DNA of 64,000 nucleotides from NCBI GenBank assembly GCA_963736445.1, contig CAVTOY010000004.1, positions 62,001-126,000 on the forward strand. The letters are read 5' to 3'. A program made the position numbers and the translations under genes. Source of the stretch: Thiosocius sp963736445. Lineage in GTDB: Bacteria; Pseudomonadota; Gammaproteobacteria; Chromatiales; Chromatiaceae. The notes beneath the pieces were generated by a model. It saw nothing but the letters and a program-made list of their open reading frames with translations, had not been told where the DNA came from and searched no databases. Shown piece by piece: positions 28,892 through 37,196 of this stretch. The stretch's first letter is position 1. The number at the start of each line of letters is the position of its first letter.

Positions 28892-28966
28892 ATGCCGATC
28901 CGGGAAAAGTCAGATCCCAGTATAGTCGCCGTGGGCCAATCGGGACGCCCCCGCGTAAATATGGAC

Positions 28967-29338
28967 TCAGGCCTGTCCCGACTGCTGTTCCGAGACCTGG
29001 CGGCGTACCTCTTCCATATCCAGCTCGCCCGCCTTTTTGACGAGTTCCCGGAACGCAGACTCCGGCAATGCCCCGGCCTCGCTGAAGATAATGATTTTCT
29101 CGCGAAAGATCATCAACGTCGGGATCGAGCGGATCTGGAAATGCCCAGCGATCTCCTGCTGCTCCTCGGTGTTGACCTTGGCAAACACCACGTCTGCATG
29201 ATCTTCTGAGACCTTTTCGTACGTTGGGGCAAACGAGCGGCAGGGGCCGCACCAGGGCGCCCAGAAGTCCACGATGACGAAGTCGTTATCGGTGACCACC
29301 TCTTCAAAGGTGTCTTTCGTCAGCTCGACTACAGCCAT
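28967..29338 (-). CDS. Thioredoxin-family protein
   Basis: The 123-residue cytoplasmic thiol-disulfide oxidoreductase starts at the ATG at 29338 with GGAGG five bases before it. The active site is WCGPC in VDFWAPWCGPCRSFAPTYEK, with the cis-proline in IRSIPTLMIF. It is longer than classical TrxA by a charged C-terminal helix (KKAGELDMEEVRRQVSEQQ). It is a thioredoxin paralogue rather than clearly trxA. A terminator upstream separates it from adk. Confidence 0.9.
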   Translation of the reverse strand: MAVVELTKDTFEEVVTDNDFVIVDFWAPWCGPCRSFAPTYEKVSEDHADVVFAKVNTEEQQEIAGHFQIRSIPTLMIFREKIIIFSEAGALPESAFRELVKKAGELDMEEVRRQVSEQQSGQA

Positions 29339-29404
29339 AATGGCCTCCACAGAATCTTCAGTAAGGCCCGTACCTTAGCACAGCAGCGGGGCCGCTCAGA
29401 GAGC

Positions 29405-29431
29405 AAAAGGCCCGGGGATCCCGGGCCTTTT
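29405..29431. terminator. Bidirectional intrinsic terminator of adk
   Basis: A perfect 12-bp stem AAAAGGCCCGGG / CCCGGGCCTTTT with a 3-base loop gives a T4 tail on either strand. It lies 24 bp after the adk stop and 67 bp before the thioredoxin start. Confidence 0.85.
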
Positions 29432-29454
29432 GCGGTCGACAAAGTCAATCCGGC

Positions 29455-30102
29455 TCAGCCATCCAATCCCGCGAAGATCTGATCCCGAATATCGTCGACA
29501 CCGCCGACGCCGTTGATCTTGACGTACTTGCATTCGCCTGCCTTCGACGCCGCACTGTAAAAGTTGATCAGCGGCTCCGTCTGATCATGGTAGATCTTGA
29601 GCCGTGCGCGCACGGTATCTTCCTGATCATCGTCGCGCTGTATCAACGGCTCGCCGGTGACATCATCCTTGCCCTCGGCCTTCGGCGGATTGAACACCAC
29701 ATGGTAGGTGCGGCCGGAAGCAAGATGCACCCGACGACCTGACATGCGTTTAATGATTTCATCATCCGGCACATCGATCTCAACCACTGCATCAACCGCG
29801 ACCCCGGCCGCTTTCAAGGATTCCGCCTGGGGGATGGTGCGCGGGAAGCCGTCGAAGAGGTAGCCGGACTTGCAGTCGTCTTCGGTGATGCGCTCCTTTA
29901 CCATGCCCATAATGATGTCATCGGAGACGAGGCCCCCTTCATCCATTATTTTCTTTGCGGCCACCCCCAACTCGCTACCGGCCTTCACGTGCGCCCGCAG
30001 CATGTCGCCGGTGGAGATCTGCGGGATGCCGTAGCGCTCTTTGATGTAGTTGGCTTGGGTACCTTTACCGGCGCCCGGGCCGCCGAGAAGTATGACGCGC
30101 AT
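29455..30102 (-). CDS. adk: Adenylate kinase
   Basis: It catalyses ATP + AMP = 2 ADP and balances adenine nucleotides. The 215-residue long-form enzyme has P-loop GGPGAGKGTQ, the AMP-binding ISTGDMLRAHVKAGSELG, the core DGFPRTIPQAESL, a LID domain without the four zinc Cys (MSGRRVHLASGRTYHVVFNPP, in two stretches) and RDDDQEDTVRARLKIYH. Length and order agree with the Escherichia coli enzyme. The 171 bp upstream hold no recognisable gene. Confidence 0.98.
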   Translation of the reverse strand: MRVILLGGPGAGKGTQANYIKERYGIPQISTGDMLRAHVKAGSELGVAAKKIMDEGGLVSDDIIMGMVKERITEDDCKSGYLFDGFPRTIPQAESLKAAGVAVDAVVEIDVPDDEIIKRMSGRRVHLASGRTYHVVFNPPKAEGKDDVTGEPLIQRDDDQEDTVRARLKIYHDQTEPLINFYSAASKAGECKYVKINGVGGVDDIRDQIFAGLDG

Positions 30103-30273
30103 AAGAGCTACTCCCTACACTATGTGAGGCTATTCTGGGAAACGGAGTCTGACACAGCGTCGACATAGGTCGCCAGTCGAGGCTGTCAATAGGCGGATTC
30201 AGGGGCTTTATCGACAATCACGGATGCACGACCGGCCGCTCCCCTGTGCGCGAACGCTCGCTCACGGCGGTTC

Positions 30274-30744
30274 TCACAGGTGCTTATCGATTCCGTGCGC
30301 CTTAAGGCCCCAGGCAAACAAAGTCCCAACGCGTCGATCGGTCTGACGCAAGCGGGACGAAAGCACGCGAAACAGCTCTTTGAGCACCTGATAGCCAAAG
30401 TCCGGCTGTTGATCAAAATAGCCCGCCAGCGTGCGGGCATCAAACACCAGCAGGTCGCAAGGCTCCAGGGTCATGACGGTCGCCATTCGCGGCCCGGCAT
30501 CGAACAGGCTGAGCTCGCCGAAAACCTCATTCGCGCCCAGATCACAGATCCCGGGCTGGATGTGGCGGCGGTCTTCGAGTTCGACACGCTCCGTCACTCG
30601 CACGCACCCGCGCTGGATCAAATACACGACCCGGTCATCGGAGCCCTCCTGAATTACGATCTCACCGCTGTCGAGGTGGCGCTCCCGCGCGATCCCCGCT
30701 GCCTTTAGGCGATGATCACCTAGAAGCTCACCAATGCTTGGCAT
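30274..30744 (-). CDS. Stand-alone cyclic nucleotide-binding domain protein
   Basis: The 156-residue protein is a single Crp-like sensor fold: HLDSGEIVIQEGSDDRVVYLIQRG, a beta-roll, then the phosphate-binding cassette in NEVFGELSLFDAGPRMATVMT, and a C-helix (GYQVLKELFRVLSSRLRQTDRRV, in two stretches). There is no DNA-binding helix-turn-helix, so it is not a transcription factor of the usual type. The cassette (GELSLFDAGPR) is close to those binding cAMP. It may act by protein contacts. It lies between htpG and adk with ~180-bp gaps on both sides. Confidence 0.8.
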   Translation of the reverse strand: MPSIGELLGDHRLKAAGIARERHLDSGEIVIQEGSDDRVVYLIQRGCVRVTERVELEDRRHIQPGICDLGANEVFGELSLFDAGPRMATVMTLEPCDLLVFDARTLAGYFDQQPDFGYQVLKELFRVLSSRLRQTDRRVGTLFAWGLKAHGIDKHL

Positions 30745-30922
30745 GTCATTCTCGCCAGGATGTTTTTTACGTCAGTCATACCGTGCAAGAGTAGCCGAGA
30801 ACGCCGCCGGGAAAAACGATCAGGACAAAACGTACCGTCTAAGACCATGGCGCCGATGGATCCCAGAACCCGTGATTCATGAGGTGAGACCCAAGCAAGG
30901 TGTCTGCACTGCAATATGCGGG

Positions 30923-32856
30923 CTAGGCAGACAGATCGAGCATCAGCCGGTTTAGGCGGTGCACGAACCCGGCCGGGTCGGCCAGTTGCCCGCCCTCGGC
31001 GAGCAACGCCTGGTCGAACACCAACTTGGCCAACTCACCGAACTGGTCCTCATCGGCCTCGGCATCCATTCGCTGCAGCAACGGATGTTCGAGATTGATC
31101 TCGATGATTGGCGTCGGCATGGGCGCATCCTGCCCCAGCTGCTTGAGCACCCGGGCCAGGTTCTGACTCATGTCATAGTCGTCGACCACCAGGCAGGCCG
31201 GTGAGTCCGTCAGTCGACTCGACACCCGGACCTCTTTGACCGTGTCGCCCAACGCAGCCTTGACCCGCTCGATCAGGTGTTTGTGTTCTTCAGCCGCCTT
31301 CTCTACCTTCTCCTTGTCGGCGCTATCCTCCAGATCGCCCAGATCGAGCTGGCCCTTGGCCACCGACTGTAAATGCTTGTCCTTGTATTCGCTGAGATGC
31401 GACACCAGCCACTCGTCGACGCGGTCGGTCAGCAACAAGACTTCGATGTCCTTCTTCTTGAAAATCTCGAGGTGCGGACTATTGCGCGCCGCCGCGAGCG
31501 TGTCTGCAGTGATGTAGTAGATCTTGTCCTGCTTATCGGCCATACGTTCGATATACTGATCCAACGATACGGTTTCAGCGTCCCCGTCGGACTTGGTCGA
31601 CGCGAAGCGCAGCAGCCCGGCAATCTTCTCCCGATTGCCGAAGTCTTCGGCGGGTCCTTCCTTCAAGACCTTGCCGAACTCCTTCCAGAATGCCTGATAC
31701 TTATCGGCGTCGTTCTTGGCCAGCTTTTCTAGGAGACCAATGACGCGTTTGACGTTGGCGCTGCGGATGGTGTCGATCTTCTTGTCATGCTGCAGGATTT
31801 CGCGCGATACATTGAGCGGCAGGTCATCGGAGTCGACCACGCCCTTGACGAAACGCAGGTAATGCGGCATCAGCTTGTCGGCCTCGTCCATGATGAACAC
31901 CCGCCGCACATACAGCTTCACGCCATGTTTCTGCTCGCGATCCCACATGTCGAATGGTGCGCGTGAAGGAACGAACAGCAGCGACGTATATTCGCTCTTG
32001 CCCTCGACGCGATTGTGCGACCAGGCCAACGGAGCCTCATAATCGTGGCAGGTATTCTTATAAAACTCGTGATACTCCTCGTCGCCGATATCCGACTTGT
32101 TGCGCATCCACAGCGCCGTTCCCTTGTTGACCTGTTGCCAGGTGGCTGGTGCTGCCTTCTCGGCTGCTTCGCCCTCGCCCTCGCCCTCGCCCTGGTCACT
32201 CGGCTCTGGCTGTTCGAGCATCTCCACCGGTATCGCGATGTGATCAGAAAATTTACCGATGATGCTGCGCAGTCGCCAGTCGTCGAGGAACTCCTTCTCG
32301 TCGTCACGCAGATGCAACACGATCTCCGTACCGCGCTCGGCACGATCGAGGTTTTCGATGCTGTAGCTGCCCTCGCCGTTGGATTCCCAGCGCACGCCCT
32401 CGTCCGGCCGCATGCCGGCCCGGCGCGTCGTCAGCGTCACTTTATCGGCGACGATAAAGGCCGAGTAGAAACCGACGCCGAACTGCCCGATCAGTTGACT
32501 GTCCGTCGCCTGATCGCCAGACAGGTTCTCGAGGAACTTGCTGGTCCCGAACTCGCGATGGAGCCGATGGTCTCAGTCACTTCCTGGCGGCTCATGCCTA
32601 TTCCGTTATCGCTGATGGACAGCGTACCGGCCGCTTTATCTATCGAGAGGCGGATTTTCAGGTTGGCATCATCTTCGTAGAGGCTGTCGTTGCCCAGGGC
32701 CTCGAAACGCAGTTTCTCCGCCGCATCCGAGGCATTCGAGATCAGCTCTCGCAAGAATATTTCTTTGTTCGAATACAGCGAGCGAATGACCAAATTGAGC
32801 ACCTGGCTCACTTCGGCCTGAAAATCAAGGGTTTCTTTCTGTGCAGTGGCGGCCAT
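30923..32856 (-). CDS. htpG: Molecular chaperone HtpG (Hsp90), one frameshift
   Basis: HtpG is the bacterial Hsp90, a cytoplasmic ATP-dependent chaperone dimer. The N-terminal ATP domain from MAATAQKETLDFQAEVSQVL is in one frame through SDNGIGMSRQEVTETIGSIA. The remainder from the LSGDQATDSQLIGQFGVGF segment is in the next, after a missing base near 32549 (in TCGGG/ACC). Motifs present: LRELISNASDAAEKLRFEAL, DNGIGMS, QFGVGFYSAF and the middle-domain LYVRRVFIMDEADKLMPHYL. A short acidic GEGEGEGEAAEK insert sits at the charged linker. A sigma-32-type promoter precedes it. The break is most likely a sequence error. Confidence 0.93.
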
Positions 32857-32894
32857 GATCGTGGTAATCCTCCGAAATTTTCCCGATGGCCGCC

Positions 32895-32923
32895 ACATGG
32901 GGCCGTGAAACGAGGATTTCAAG
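32895..32923 (-). promoter_or_regulatory. Heat-shock (sigma-32-type) promoter of htpG
   Basis: On the minus strand CTTGAAA (32917-32923), a 14-bp spacer and CCCCATGT (32895-32902) match the RpoH consensus at every position. It starts about 40 bp before the htpG ATG. The -10 and spacer length are identical to the lon promoter. Confidence 0.9.
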
Positions 32924-32974
32924 AGTCGGCTGTGGTAAAAATCTGTCCGAGAACTCAGCAGAGCCCCCGTATAG

Positions 32975-34606
32975 ATGTCATTCACCAACTATTCGACGCA
33001 GCCCTTCAAGGACCAACGCCCCGGCACCTCCGGACTACGAAAGCAGGTCGAGATATTCCGCCGGGGCAACTATCTGAAAAACTTTGTCCAGGCGGTGTTC
33101 GACACCCAGACCGAGCTGGTCGGCAACATCCTGGTGCTCGGTGGGGACGGGCGATTTTACAACCGCGAGGCGATTCAGATTATTCTGAAGATGGCGGCTG
33201 CCAACGGTGTTGCACGCGTGCTGGTCGGCACGGGAGGATTGCTGTCCACGCCGGCGGCATCGTGCATCATCCGGAAATACACCGCGGCTGGCGGCCTGAT
33301 CCTATCGGCCAGTCACAACCCCGGGGGGCCGGACGGCGACTTCGGTATTAAGTTCAATACCGCCAATGGTGGACCGGCGCCCGAGCGAGTCACCGAGGCG
33401 ATATTCGCCCGCACCCTGGAGATCAGCGACTACCGCAGCAGTAACGACCCGGATCTGCCGCTGGACACGAGCGGGACCTATCAGCTCGGTGACATGCGGG
33501 TCGACATTATCGATCCGGTAACCGACTACGCGCAGCTGATGGAGGGCATTTTCGACTTTGACGCCATCCGCAGGCTGTTGACCGGCGGGTTTCGCATGCG
33601 CTTTGATGCCATGCACGCCGTAACCGGGCCGTATGCAATCCGCATCCTGGAGAAACACCTCGGTGCGCCGCCAGGCACTGTAATCAATGGTGTCCCTCTC
33701 GAAGATTTCGGCGGCCACCACCCCGACCCCAACCTGGTGCATGCCGCCGATCTGGTGGCCATGACCCAAGGCAAGGACGGCGTAGATTTCGCCGCGGCCT
33801 CCGATGGCGATGGCGACCGTAACATGGTCCTGGGTCGCGGAGTTTTCGTCACGCCCAGTGACAGCCTGGCGATCCTGGCCGCCAACGCGACGCTGATCCC
33901 AGCGCACCGCCACGGTATTCCCGGCGTTGCCCGATCGATGCCGACCAGCCAGGCAGTGGATCGGGTAGCGGCCGCACTGGGCATCGAATGCTTCGAGACG
34001 CCCACCGGCTGGAAATTCTTCGGCAATCTCCTGGATGCCGGAAGGATCGCTTTCTGTGGTGAGGAAAGCTTCGGTACGGGCTCCGATCACGTGCGGGAGA
34101 AAGACGGACTGTGGGCAGTGCTGGCATGGCTCAACGTGATTGCCGGACGCGGTGAATCGGTTGCCGAAATCGTCGCCAGTCATTGGCAGCAGTACGGACG
34201 AAACTACTATTCGCGCCATGATTATGAAGGCATCAAGACCAAGGCCGCAGATGGCTTAGTGACGGCACTGCGGCAGCGCCTGCCGCAGCTGCCCGGCAGT
34301 CTGCTCGGCGGCATGACGGTCAGCTATGCCGACGACTTCAGCTACACCGACCCGGTCGACGGCTCGATCAGCGAACATCAGGGGATCCGCATCGGCTTCA
34401 GCGACGGTTCACGCATCGTGTTTCGTCTCTCCGGAACGGGTACGGTCGGCGCCACACTGAGAGTCTACCTGGAGGCGTACGAGCCAGACCCGGAGCGTCA
34501 GCAGGAGGACCCGCAGACGGCGCTGGCGGCGTTGATTACGATCGCCAATCAGCTGGCTGAGATCGCACAGCGGACTGGCCGGCAGGCGCCGGATATCGTC
34601 ACCTAG
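32975..34606 (+). CDS. pgm: Phosphoglucomutase (alpha-D-glucose phosphate-specific)
   Basis: It interconverts glucose 1-phosphate and glucose 6-phosphate for glycogen and sugar-nucleotide metabolism. The 543-residue protein is of the eukaryote-like PGM1 type: FKDQRPGTSGLRKQV at the start, active Ser in ILSASHNPGGPDGDFGIKFN, metal loop AASDGDGDRNMVLG, sugar-binding GEESFGTGSDHVREKDGLWA and phosphate-binding FRLSGTGTVGATLR. It is divergent from htpG; the two 5' ends are 118 bp apart. A fumarylacetoacetase-family gene follows after 29 bp. Confidence 0.96.
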   Translation: MSFTNYSTQPFKDQRPGTSGLRKQVEIFRRGNYLKNFVQAVFDTQTELVGNILVLGGDGRFYNREAIQIILKMAAANGVARVLVGTGGLLSTPAASCIIRKYTAAGGLILSASHNPGGPDGDFGIKFNTANGGPAPERVTEAIFARTLEISDYRSSNDPDLPLDTSGTYQLGDMRVDIIDPVTDYAQLMEGIFDFDAIRRLLTGGFRMRFDAMHAVTGPYAIRILEKHLGAPPGTVINGVPLEDFGGHHPDPNLVHAADLVAMTQGKDGVDFAAASDGDGDRNMVLGRGVFVTPSDSLAILAANATLIPAHRHGIPGVARSMPTSQAVDRVAAALGIECFETPTGWKFFGNLLDAGRIAFCGEESFGTGSDHVREKDGLWAVLAWLNVIAGRGESVAEIVASHWQQYGRNYYSRHDYEGIKTKAADGLVTALRQRLPQLPGSLLGGMTVSYADDFSYTDPVDGSISEHQGIRIGFSDGSRIVFRLSGTGTVGATLRVYLEAYEPDPERQQEDPQTALAALITIANQLAEIAQRTGRQAPDIVT

Positions 34607-34635
34607 TGTCCTGATTCAGGACACTTGGAGCCCGT

Positions 34636-35409
34636 ATGAACACAATCCATTGGTGCCGAATCGAGATCGACGGGAATCCCACGCTGGGGCGTCTGCACCG
34701 CGGTAAGATTGCGCTCTATCGCGGTGAGCTGTTCGAACAGCCGCAGGCGACGGGGGCGGAAATCGACGCAGCCGAGGCCAACTGGCTAGCCCCGGTCGAG
34801 CCGCGCCAGTTTCTCGGCCTGTGGAACAACTTCCACGAGCGCCAGCAGTTGGAACAAACCAAGATTCCTGATTTCCCGCTGTTCTTCGTCAAGCTTGCCG
34901 GGGCACTGTCGGCCCACCAGCGGCCGATCAGCCGACCACCCGGCTTCACCGGACGGGTCAAGTTTGAGGCAGAACTGGGCATTGTGATAGGTCGTGCCTG
35001 TTTTCAGCCCGAACACACCGACATCGACGACATCATCTTCGGTTACACCTGCGTCAACGACGTCACCGCGCCCGAGTCTTTGTTCGCCAACGACGAGTTT
35101 CATCAGTGGTGTCGGGCCAAGAGCATGCCCGGTTTCGGCCCGATCGGGCCGTTTATCGCCTGCGGTGTGGATCCCGCAGGCCTGCGTGTGCGCGGCATAC
35201 TCGACGGTGAAGTCAAGCAGGACTACCCGGTCAGCGACATGATCTTCTCACCGCAGCAGATCGTCTGGCACATTGCGCGCGAGATCCCACTCTACGCCGG
35301 CGACGTCATCGCCTGCGGCACTTCGGTCGGCGCGGCCGATATCGCTGATGGCCAGACCATCGAGATTCAAATCCCCGGGGTCGGCACGCTCAACAACCAG
35401 CTGCGTTGA
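34636..35409 (+). CDS. Fumarylacetoacetate hydrolase family protein
   Basis: The 257-residue protein has the FAH fold that cleaves C-C bonds or isomerises 2-oxo acids in aromatic or sugar-acid breakdown. The divalent-metal Glu are in KFEAELGIVIG, with Asp in YTCVNDVTAPE, and the conserved core continues as KSMPGFGPIGPFIA and YAGDVIACGTSVG. It lacks the helical N-terminal domain of true fumarylacetoacetase. It probably shares the pgm message (29-bp gap). The exact substrate cannot be told. Confidence 0.88.
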   Translation: MNTIHWCRIEIDGNPTLGRLHRGKIALYRGELFEQPQATGAEIDAAEANWLAPVEPRQFLGLWNNFHERQQLEQTKIPDFPLFFVKLAGALSAHQRPISRPPGFTGRVKFEAELGIVIGRACFQPEHTDIDDIIFGYTCVNDVTAPESLFANDEFHQWCRAKSMPGFGPIGPFIACGVDPAGLRVRGILDGEVKQDYPVSDMIFSPQQIVWHIAREIPLYAGDVIACGTSVGAADIADGQTIEIQIPGVGTLNNQLR

Positions 35410-35443
35410 ATCTTCCGAGAGCTCGGACGTATCAACCACGCAG

Positions 35444-36268
35444 TCAATAGTGTCGCGACACCCCGACCCGCTGCATGATCTCGATTGCGAGCTCTTCAAT
35501 CGATACCGTGGTGCTGTCGATGTACGAGATCGCATGCGCCTGAAACAGATCCTCGGCGGCGGCGATCTCCTTGCGACATTGACCCAGACTCGCGTAATCG
35601 GATCCAGGACGGCGTTCTTCACGAATTCGGTGCAGCCGGTCGGCCGAAATAGTCAGGCCAAAAAGGCTGCTGCGATGCTCTAGCATTGGGCCCGGCAGTT
35701 TGCCGAGAAGGAAGTCATCTTCGGTCAGCGGAAAATTGGCGGCCCGTACCGCGTACTGCATTGCCAGGTATAAGCAGGTCGGGGTCTTGCCGCTGCGCGA
35801 GACGCCGATCAGGATCAGGTCCGCATCTCCCAGACCCCGGAGGCGTGCGCCGTCATCGAAATTTAGCGCAAAATTCACCGCCGCGACGCGGCGGTCATAT
35901 CTCCCCAGATCACCGATACCATGGCTGCGGCCGACGTGCCCCATGTACGGCATGCCGAATGCATCCGACAATGACGGCAGAAAGGTGTCGAAGATATCGA
36001 AAACCCGGGCATTGGCCGTCTGCAGCAACGCGCGAGACGCCTCGTCAACGAGGCTGGAAAACACCACCGGGAGCGCGCCGTCTTGCTGACCGACGGCATC
36101 GATCTCGCGCACCGCCGCCGCGATCTTCACCGGCGTGTCAAGAAACGGCAGCACCACGCGCTCACAGCGCAGATCGTCAAACTGTGTTGTCAGCATGCGA
36201 ACCAGGTGCTCCAGCGTGATCCCCGTGCGATCTGAGATGATGAAAAGCGTACCTGAGGGATTCGACAT
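35444..36268 (-). CDS. ppsR: PEP synthetase regulatory protein (kinase/pyrophosphorylase)
   Basis: The DUF299 enzyme inactivates PEP synthase by ADP-dependent phosphorylation of a threonine and reactivates it with phosphate. The 274-residue product starts MSNPSGTLFIISDRTGITLE; the P-loop is LIGVSRSGKTPTCLYLA, and HVGRSHGIGDLGRY and DFLLGKLPGPMLEHR are conserved. No ppsA adjoins it. The open frame upstream of the ATG runs into repeat copy C and is not coding. It converges on the FAH gene with a 34-bp gap. Confidence 0.93.
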   Translation of the reverse strand: MSNPSGTLFIISDRTGITLEHLVRMLTTQFDDLRCERVVLPFLDTPVKIAAAVREIDAVGQQDGALPVVFSSLVDEASRALLQTANARVFDIFDTFLPSLSDAFGMPYMGHVGRSHGIGDLGRYDRRVAAVNFALNFDDGARLRGLGDADLILIGVSRSGKTPTCLYLAMQYAVRAANFPLTEDDFLLGKLPGPMLEHRSSLFGLTISADRLHRIREERRPGSDYASLGQCRKEIAAAEDLFQAHAISYIDSTTVSIEELAIEIMQRVGVSRHY

Positions 36269-36339
36269 ACTCGTCTTCAACGGGCCTCGTGCAATGGGTA
36301 TAGATCTCGCCTCCGGCAATGTTAGCAAACCGGGTTTAG

Positions 36340-36493
36340 CCTGCATGTTGCACCAGTATCCGGGATGATCGCGCTGGCCAGGTGCGTTTGGACGCCGCTC
36401 TGGAGCGAACAAATCGCCAGGAGCGATTTGTTCGCGAGCCCCGCAGGGGTAAGGCGCTGGGATGCGCCGAACAAGACGATAGCCTTAGCTATT
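36340..36493. repeat. Repeat family 1, copy C, abutting a truncated glcE
   Basis: It starts with CCTGCATGTTGCACCAGTAT, keeps the ~65-bp common core, adds a hairpin with AACAAATCGC/GCGATTTGTT arms, then GCGAGCCCCGCAGGGGTAAG and GGGATGCGCCGAACAA as in copy B, and ends at GCCTTAGCTAT. Homology to glcE begins at the very next base, so the right boundary is sharp. It contains no gene. Confidence 0.62.
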
Positions 36494-36718
36494 TGGGGCG
36501 GCGCACAGCGCTGGGTGTGCAGCACCAATGATGCCTCGGCTATCCGCGCCCAGGTCGCAAAAGTCGGCGGACGTGCCATACTGTTTCGGCATGGCGACAG
36601 CGCAACACCCGTCTTTCACCCGCTCGACCGAGTCCGTGAACGGCTCTTGCACGGCATCAAACAGACCTTCGATCCGGTTGGGATTCTCAATCCGGGCCTT
36701 CAGTACGCTACGGTTTAG
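36494..36718 (+). pseudogene. glcE: 3' remnant of glycolate oxidase FAD-binding subunit gene
   Basis: Seventy-four codons encode the C-terminal end of GlcE: WGGAQRWVCS, then GGRAILFRHGDSATPVFHPL, RVRERLLHGIKQTFDPVGIL and NPGLQYATV before a stop. Intact GlcE has about 350 residues; the missing part should lie to the left, where repeat copy C and ppsR (opposite strand) now are. No start codon or ribosome site is present, and glcD/glcF are absent. Deletion or insertion at the repeat end is the simplest history. Confidence 0.72.
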
Positions 36719-36974
36719 CGCCATTGTGACAATCTGTGCCGCGCTGACGTTGCCACAGGCGGCGCATGCCTTCTTTTGTAGGAAGTTGGGGTCCAGCAGT
36801 AAAGGCTTTGCACGATCGATGCCTTATCCCGGCGGTGCTTTTCAACGTCCTGCGTATTATCTGCCCCCGATTGTGCCCCGCCAGACACCGCCACCGAGGC
36901 GGGCAATGGAGCCCCATACCCGACCGCGCCCGATGCAGTGGCGGCCGGTGAATCGGCGCACCGCGGCCCGCTGA
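36678..36974 (+). CDS. Possible small secreted Pro-rich protein (TTG start)
   Basis: A frame offset from the glcE remnant and overlapping its last 41 bases encodes a good signal peptide (STLRFSAIVTICAALTL then PQAAHA) followed by FFCRKLGSSSKGFARSMPYP and a Pro/Arg-rich tail, 98 residues in all. The only fitting start is the TTG at 36678, with no clear ribosome site, so the start is uncertain. The convincing cleavage site and composition suggest a real secreted product, but a shadow frame remains possible. Between its stop and 37196 (~220 bp) I recognise nothing. Confidence 0.4.
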   Translation: MGFSIRAFSTLRFSAIVTICAALTLPQAAHAFFCRKLGSSSKGFARSMPYPGGAFQRPAYYLPPIVPRQTPPPRRAMEPHTRPRPMQWRPVNRRTAAR

Positions 36975-37196
36975 CGGCCAGCGTTCGCACCGCCCACCCG
37001 CGACGGCGTCTGTCGGCCGCGCGTGCACTAACAACACCCGCTGCGGATCGGACGCGATGGTCCACAACAGAAATTCAAACACGCGATCTTCCACCGGTCT
37101 CTCCCCCGCAAAAAATTCCTGCTGGACCGGGATAAACGGACGCCGCCGCTGCGGTTAAAATGGTCGCATACTCAGTCCAGATTTCGAGGAGCTCGC

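Noticed and set aside
33302..34219. A 305-codon minus-strand frame
   Set aside because: It lies wholly antisense to pgm, whose motifs are complete.
22541..36493. CRISPR array or phage attachment sites formed by the repeats
   Set aside because: Copies are far apart, few, without regular spacing, cas, integrase or phage genes.
36708..37094. A minus-strand frame starting MEDRVFEFLLWTIASDPQRV
   Set aside because: Only the first ~25 residues look protein-like; the rest is Arg/Pro-rich and overlaps the secreted mini-protein. No family recognised.
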